DNA of 64,000 nucleotides from Falsochrobactrum tianjinense. GTDB lineage: Bacteria; Pseudomonadota; Alphaproteobacteria; Rhizobiales; Rhizobiaceae. Below the pieces are notes generated by a model. It was not told the origin of the DNA. It saw nothing but the letters and a program-made list of their open reading frames with translations, and made no database searches. Below are positions 57,140 through 64,000 of this stretch, piece after piece. Both the position numbers and the translations under genes were made by a program. The stretch's first letter is position 1. Every line of letters begins with the position of its first letter. The DNA lies in the NCBI RefSeq assembly GCF_019100495.1, contig NZ_JAHRVA010000003.1, positions 310,001 through 374,000 on the forward strand, written 5' to 3'.

Positions 57140-58555
57140 TCAGGCGCGCCCGTAAATATCATCATAACGCACGATGTCGTCCTCGCCCAGATATTCCCCG
57201 CTCTGTACCTCGATGAGCACAAGCGGCAGAATGCCGGGATTTTCCAGACGATGCTTGAAGCCGCAGGGAATATAGGTGGACTGGTTATTGGTCAGCAAAA
57301 TCTCGCGCTCGCCATTCGTCACCTTGGCGGTACCCGAAACGACGATCCAGTGTTCGGAACGATGATGATGGGCTTGCAGGCTCAGCCGCCGTCCGGGCTT
57401 GACCTCGATACGCTTGATCTTGAATCCGTCGCCTTCCTCAAGCACGGTATAGGTACCCCAAGGGCGATGAGCGGTTCGATGCAGCTTTGCCGCTTCATGC
57501 CCCTGATCGCGCAGCCGGTTGAAGACCTTGCGCACATCCTGCGCCCTGTCGCGATGGGCGACGAGCAGCGCGTCGGGCGTATCCACCACCAGAAGATCGT
57601 GCACGCCGACGAGGCTGACCAGCCGGTCTTCGGACAGGACGAAACTGTTGGTGGTGTCCTCGATCACGGTTTCGCCGCGCAGCTGGTTGCCATCGGCATC
57701 GGGTTCGATCAGATCGGCCATAGCCGCCCAGGAACCGATATCCGACCAGCCGCAGGCAACCGGGATGCAGGCAATGTTCGGCGCCTTTTCCATGACGGCA
57801 TAGTCGATGGAAATGGCAGGCGTTGCCGCAAACTGGTCGCGTGGTATTTCAAGCGTGCGTGTCTCGCCATTGACGCCGCGCCGTGAATGTTCGAGCGCGG
57901 ATTTCGCACCTGCCAGAACGTTCGGCGCATGGGTCTGCATCGCGTCGATCATCGTACCTGCCTTGAAGCAGAACATGCCCGAATTCCAATAATAATGCCC
58001 ACTTTGCATATAGGACTGCGCCGTTGCGGCATCAGGTTTTTCCACAAAACGCAGAACATCGTTGCCCTCGACCTCAATATAGCCGAAGCCGGTTTCGGGG
58101 CGATCAGGCAGAATGCCAAAGGTTACGATGCGGTCGGTCTGTGCGAGCGCGCGCGCCTGGGAGACCGCTTGTGCAAAAGCCGCTTCGTTCTCGATCAGAT
58201 GATCGGCGGGCATGATGAGCAGTATGGCTTCCATGCCATAGAGCGAGGCCGCTTGCAGGGCGGCAAGGGCGATTGCGGGCGCGGTGTCGCGGCCCAGCGG
58301 TTCGAGAAGAAAGGTGTTGTCGATCGGGCGCGCATCCACATCCGCATAGGCGTCGAGCGTGAGAAACAGGAAATCGCGGTTGGTGACCGTGAGTATCTGT
58401 TCCGCCCCTTCAAGGCGCGAGGCGCGCGCATAGGTCTTGCCGATCAGCGTGTCGCCATCGGGGAGTTCGATGAAGGGTTTGGGATGGGCGTCGCGCGAAA
58501 GCGGCCAGAGTCTGGAGCCGGAGCCGCCACTGATGATAACCGGAATGAAGCTCAT
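57140..58555 (-). CDS. manC: Mannose-1-phosphate guanylyltransferase / mannose-6-phosphate isomerase
   Basis: A 471-residue type II enzyme making GDP-mannose. The pyrophosphorylase motif SGGSGSRLWPLSRDAHPKPF is at residues 10-29 and the substrate loop FVEKPDAATAQSYM in the middle. The C-terminal cupin isomerase domain holds RPWGTYTVLEEGDGFKIKRI and LSLQAHHHRSEHWIVVSGTA with the metal-binding His cluster. Its ATG overlaps the manB stop (ATGA). With manB it supplies mannose for lipopolysaccharide core or O-chain. Confidence 0.95.
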   Translation of the reverse strand: MSFIPVIISGGSGSRLWPLSRDAHPKPFIELPDGDTLIGKTYARASRLEGAEQILTVTNRDFLFLTLDAYADVDARPIDNTFLLEPLGRDTAPAIALAALQAASLYGMEAILLIMPADHLIENEAAFAQAVSQARALAQTDRIVTFGILPDRPETGFGYIEVEGNDVLRFVEKPDAATAQSYMQSGHYYWNSGMFCFKAGTMIDAMQTHAPNVLAGAKSALEHSRRGVNGETRTLEIPRDQFAATPAISIDYAVMEKAPNIACIPVACGWSDIGSWAAMADLIEPDADGNQLRGETVIEDTTNSFVLSEDRLVSLVGVHDLLVVDTPDALLVAHRDRAQDVRKVFNRLRDQGHEAAKLHRTAHRPWGTYTVLEEGDGFKIKRIEVKPGRRLSLQAHHHRSEHWIVVSGTAKVTNGEREILLTNNQSTYIPCGFKHRLENPGILPLVLIEVQSGEYLGEDDIVRYDDIYGRA

Positions 58556-59991
58556 TTTATCGCGGCGTCCCCTGTCGCGTTGCGGGCAATTTCAAGGCCC
58601 ATGGTCAAAAACTGGCGGGCCTGCTCTTGCGTTGCTGCTTCCACGTAGCAGCGAAGCTCTGGCGCATTGCCCGATGCCCGGTAATGCAACGCATTGCCGG
58701 ATGCAAAAAACAGCTTGACCCCGTCGATGTTCTCCATCCGCATAACCGGATCGCTGGCCGGGAAAAACTGCGCTTGCGTCTCTCGATCCGCAAGCACGGC
58801 GAGAAAGGCTGCGCTTGCATCCTGCGGAATATCTTGTAGTCGGTCGCTCAATGCAACCCGGAAACCATAACTGTCCGCAATTGCCGAAAGCGGGCGGCCC
58901 ATCTGCCTGTCGCTGGCCAGGCAGGCGAGAATGGGCAAAAGCGCATCGCGTGTCGGCAGGGCAGAAAGCGTGCGGCTATTTCTCTCGATCGCGCTGCCGA
59001 GCAGCACGCCGCCATTGGCCTCGAAGCCGACAACGGTCTTGGCGTTCTCGCGCAAAGCCTGTTCCATGCCGGCAATGACGTAGGGCGAACCGACCCGCGT
59101 GCGCAGAACGCGTGCGAATTTTCCGCATTCTTCCAGCGCGGCATTCGACGTTACCGGCGTGACGACTGTATCCGCCCCGGCCCATGCAGCCGTAATGGCG
59201 CCCACCAGATCGCCGCGCACGAATTGTCCTCGCTCGTCCGCGATCAGCGGGCGATCGGCATCGCCATCGGTGGAGACGATAGCATCGAACCTGTCCTGCC
59301 TCGCCCATGCGGCAAGAAGACGGATATCTTCCGCGCGCAGCGCCTCTGTGTCGACGGGGACGAATATATCGGAACGGCCAAGGGCGGTCACTTGCGCGCC
59401 AAGAGCGGAAAGCACCTTCATCAGAATGTCGCGCGCCACGGAGGAATGCTGATAGACGCCGACTTTCAGTCCCGAAAGACTGTCTGCCCCCAGAAAGCTC
59501 GTATAGCGGTTGACATAGGCGTCGGCGGCTTCACTGTTTACAGGCAGACTGGCTGCCTTTCGCGCGGAGAGATCGCCGGGCAATGCCGCATAGGATATAT
59601 TGATGGCGGTTTCATCGGCCTTGTCGATTTCGCCGGTGCCTCGATAGAATTTCAGCCCGTTGCGGTCATCGGGGATGTGGCTCCCAGTGACCATGATGCA
59701 AGGCGCGTTCCGTGCCATAGCGAAATAACTCAGCGCCGGAGTGGGCACTACGCCGCAATTGACCGGCTCATAGCCCGCATCCTCTATTGCCGCCATGGCA
59801 AGCGCTGCGATATCGGGACTGGAAGGGCGCAGGTCCTGGCCGATAAAAACCGGATCGCCTGCATCAATCTGGCCTTTTTGGGCCAGCATATGAACGAAAG
59901 CCAGCGAATAGGCATAGGCTGGTCGTCCATTGAGTTCGGTCGCCAGCCCGCGCAGGCCACTCGTGCCGAATTTGAGGGAATTGCCTGCCAT
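58552..59991 (-). CDS. manB: Phosphomannomutase
   Basis: A 479-residue alpha-D-phosphohexomutase. The start motif KFGTSGLRGLATEL, the phospho-Ser S104 in MVTGSHIPDD and the metal loop with D242, D244 and D246 in STDGDADRPLI are clear. The sugar loop is GFEANGGVLLGS and the phosphate loop RASGNAPELR. GTSGLRG is typical of the manB core variety. ATG 59991 is used (60003 is also in frame). It is co-transcribed and translationally coupled with manC. Confidence 0.94.
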   Translation of the reverse strand: MAGNSLKFGTSGLRGLATELNGRPAYAYSLAFVHMLAQKGQIDAGDPVFIGQDLRPSSPDIAALAMAAIEDAGYEPVNCGVVPTPALSYFAMARNAPCIMVTGSHIPDDRNGLKFYRGTGEIDKADETAINISYAALPGDLSARKAASLPVNSEAADAYVNRYTSFLGADSLSGLKVGVYQHSSVARDILMKVLSALGAQVTALGRSDIFVPVDTEALRAEDIRLLAAWARQDRFDAIVSTDGDADRPLIADERGQFVRGDLVGAITAAWAGADTVVTPVTSNAALEECGKFARVLRTRVGSPYVIAGMEQALRENAKTVVGFEANGGVLLGSAIERNSRTLSALPTRDALLPILACLASDRQMGRPLSAIADSYGFRVALSDRLQDIPQDASAAFLAVLADRETQAQFFPASDPVMRMENIDGVKLFFASGNALHYRASGNAPELRCYVEAATQEQARQFLTMGLEIARNATGDAAIK

Positions 59992-60140
59992 GCCTTGTCC
60001 CAATCTGCCTTCTGGTCATCTTCCGACTGAAGATCATGTTCTTGCTGGCGCGATTTCAGTTTCCCGCAACCGCCGGTGCTGTTTCTTTCGTTCTATGCAT
60101 ATCCGGGCGCAGAATTTTTATACGATTTGCGCCGAAATGC

Positions 60141-60158
60141 TCTAATACAAAAGGATTA
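60141..60158. other. Small dyad in the manB / peptidase gap
   Basis: CTAAT...ATTAG-type dyad with an A-rich loop within the 226-base gap. It sits downstream of the S58 peptidase gene and could end its transcript; weak. Confidence 0.25.
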
Positions 60159-60217
60159 GAAGCGGATCCTCTATTGCCTATATCGACGCTGGTTTCAATC
60201 GTTGCTTGCCCTCGTGG

Positions 60218-61225
60218 TTATCGAGAACTTTCCGAAACCGCATAATCGCAATGTGCAGGCAGGTCGAAATCGGGCAGGCTTTGCGCCTTGATCACGGCGC
60301 GGGCGACCGCATGCGCCATGACGGTGGCGGCGATTGCACCGATGGCGGTGACATCGGCTCTAACGCCTGTGGCCTTGCCGGTCGAAAGCGCGAAGATCGT
60401 GTCGCCGTCCCACATAGTATGGACCGGATTGATGGAGCGGGCAAAGCCATCATGCGCCATGCTCGCGATCTTTTTGAGCTGGACCTTGTTGAAGTCTGCA
60501 TTGGTGGCGATTGCGCCAATCGTGGTGTTGGCCCCGGCCGATTTGACCACCGTATGGCCCTGCATGAGCGAGGTCATGCTATTGCGCAAGCCCTTGCCGT
60601 CGGGCGTTCGAGCGCCCGCCAGAATCCGGCGCGAATCGGGAGCATAGACATCGCCCACCGCATTGACGGCCACGATTGCGCCGATCACGATTTCCGTTCC
60701 CGGTATCCGGTGGCTGGCCGTGCCGAGTCCGCCCTTCATCGCATATTCCATGCCGAACATCTTGCCCACACTTGCGCCTGCGCCCGCGCCGATATTGCCT
60801 TGCGCTGAGGGCTGCGTTGTTGCCGCCTTGCAGGCGAGATAGCCCGCTTCCTCGTCGGGGCGGATCGAGAAATCGCCAACGCCCAGATCCATCAGAACGG
60901 CAGCAGGCACGATGGGCACCACCCCGTTGCCGATCGCAAAGCCGAGCCGGTTTTCTTCCAGATAGCGCATGACACCGGTGGCGGCGGCAAGGCCATAGGC
61001 GCTGCCGCCCGAAAGCATGACCGCCTGTACCTTTTCCACCAGATTGACGGGATCGAGAAGATCAGTCTCTCGCGTGCCGGGGGCGGAGCCGCGCACATCG
61101 ACGCCAGCGCTCGCGCCTTCTTCGCAAAGCAGGACCGTACAGCCGGTGGGGCGCCTGGTCAGCGTGTGATGACCGAGCTTGATGCCCGGCACATCGGTTA
61201 TGCTGCCGCCGATCAGTTCAGGCAT
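60218..61225 (-). CDS. S58 (DmpA/P1-type) self-processing aminopeptidase
   Basis: A 335-residue Ntn-like hydrolase of peptidase family S58. Family motifs are GVDVRGSAPGTRETDLLDP, VMLSGGSAYGLAAATGVMRY and GNIGAGAGASVGKM. The self-cleavage region before the nucleophile is AGANTTIGAIATN with T234/T235 where the relatives have Ser or Thr. Members are aminopeptidases acting on D-amino or beta-amino peptides (DmpA, BapA). No signal peptide is seen, so it is cytoplasmic. Its length is slightly shorter than DmpA (375). Confidence 0.9.
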   Translation of the reverse strand: MPELIGGSITDVPGIKLGHHTLTRRPTGCTVLLCEEGASAGVDVRGSAPGTRETDLLDPVNLVEKVQAVMLSGGSAYGLAAATGVMRYLEENRLGFAIGNGVVPIVPAAVLMDLGVGDFSIRPDEEAGYLACKAATTQPSAQGNIGAGAGASVGKMFGMEYAMKGGLGTASHRIPGTEIVIGAIVAVNAVGDVYAPDSRRILAGARTPDGKGLRNSMTSLMQGHTVVKSAGANTTIGAIATNADFNKVQLKKIASMAHDGFARSINPVHTMWDGDTIFALSTGKATGVRADVTAIGAIAATVMAHAVARAVIKAQSLPDFDLPAHCDYAVSESSR

Positions 61226-61318
61226 TTCATAATCCTCTGCTGGTTTTCGGCGTGTATCACGTAAATCTCTGCCCGGTAACTGAAACTTGTCGGTAAAAGG
61301 CTTTTCAAGCCGTCATAA

Positions 61319-63843
<2,525 letters not shown>

Positions 63844-63860
63844 GATAAGATTATCTTATC
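63844..63860. promoter_or_regulatory. 17-bp perfect dyad at the oxyR start
   Basis: GATAAGATTATCTTATC is a perfect odd-centred palindrome ending at the base before the oxyR ATG. With the neighbouring AT-rich repeats (aataatgattataa) it is the likely OxyR binding region for autorepression and activation of the divergent gene. Confidence 0.6.
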
Positions 63861-63986
63861 AATAATGATTATAAAAGCAATTGGAGATTATTATTAGAAT
63901 CGGTCTAAACTGCGGCCATTGCCCTGCCATGCCCATCGCTGCAACTCGTTGCAGGAGCGGTTAACTGCGGGTTTCGACATTTTTCA

Positions 63987-64000
63987 GGAAGGAGATTTCA
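63987..64000 (+). promoter_or_regulatory. Shine-Dalgarno of a gene starting beyond the window
   Basis: AGGAAGGAG at 63986-63994 followed by atttca lies at the very end, at proper distance for a start codon just outside. The gene would be divergent from oxyR. Confidence 0.55.

Overview
The window looks like a piece of an alphaproteobacterial chromosome, most probably Brucella/Ochrobactrum (Brucellaceae). The signs are moderately GC-rich coding DNA, a class I lysyl-tRNA synthetase, a zwf-pgl-edd set, an OxyR beside guaB, many ABC importers with catabolic genes attached, and mosaic palindromic intergenic repeats typical of Rhizobiales. This placement is an inference from gene content; no 16S gene is present.

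Layout. (1) 1-15.9 kb: a catabolic island. A partial LysR gene faces lhgO, a class III aminotransferase, two aldehyde dehydrogenases, a complete Dpp/Opp-type importer (binding protein, two permeases, one fused double ATPase), an acetolactate-synthase-like ThDP enzyme, a histone-deacetylase-fold amidohydrolase and a GntR/FCD regulator, closed by a strong hairpin. (2) 16.1-17.0 kb: decayed IS66 debris. (3) 17.0-25.2 kb: a second catabolic island. On the minus strand lie a PotD-like binding protein, a YtcJ-type amidohydrolase and PotB/PotC/PotA-like importer parts; divergently lie a GntR/FCD regulator and another ThDP enzyme. (4) 25.2-30.1 kb: a graveyard of truncated genes (sugar-kinase tail, DoxX start, degenerate IS6-family element, DnaB-like ATPase start, Fic protein without its catalytic motif, dGTPase start) around one intact pair, an Lrp regulator and an EamA exporter.

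(5) 30.2-36.7 kb: a DUF2189 membrane protein, then a fatty-acid beta-oxidation operon (acyl-CoA dehydrogenase, thiolase, FadB-like bifunctional enzyme) behind a perfect 11+4+11 operator. (6) 36.9-47.3 kb: an S24 repressor-like regulator coupled to a membrane-anchored SNase-like protein, lysS (class I), a TerB-like protein, a five-gene peptide-type ABC importer, proC and a small membrane protein. (7) 47.4-64 kb: core genome: folD, edd-pgl-zwf (Entner-Doudoroff), an SDR, an HI0933-family flavoprotein, a DUF2093 protein, mutL, manC-manB, an S58 peptidase, guaB and oxyR. The edge ends in a divergent promoter region with a Shine-Dalgarno for a gene just outside.

How it fits together: the two islands share a plan (GntR/FCD regulator, ABC importer, hydrolase, ThDP enzyme) and look like self-contained scavenging modules for unidentified nitrogenous compounds. 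The first one can plausibly deacylate, transaminate and oxidise an amine and feed 2-oxoglutarate through LhgO. Starts were chosen by Shine-Dalgarno position and overlap with the upstream stop; many differ from the longest open frame.
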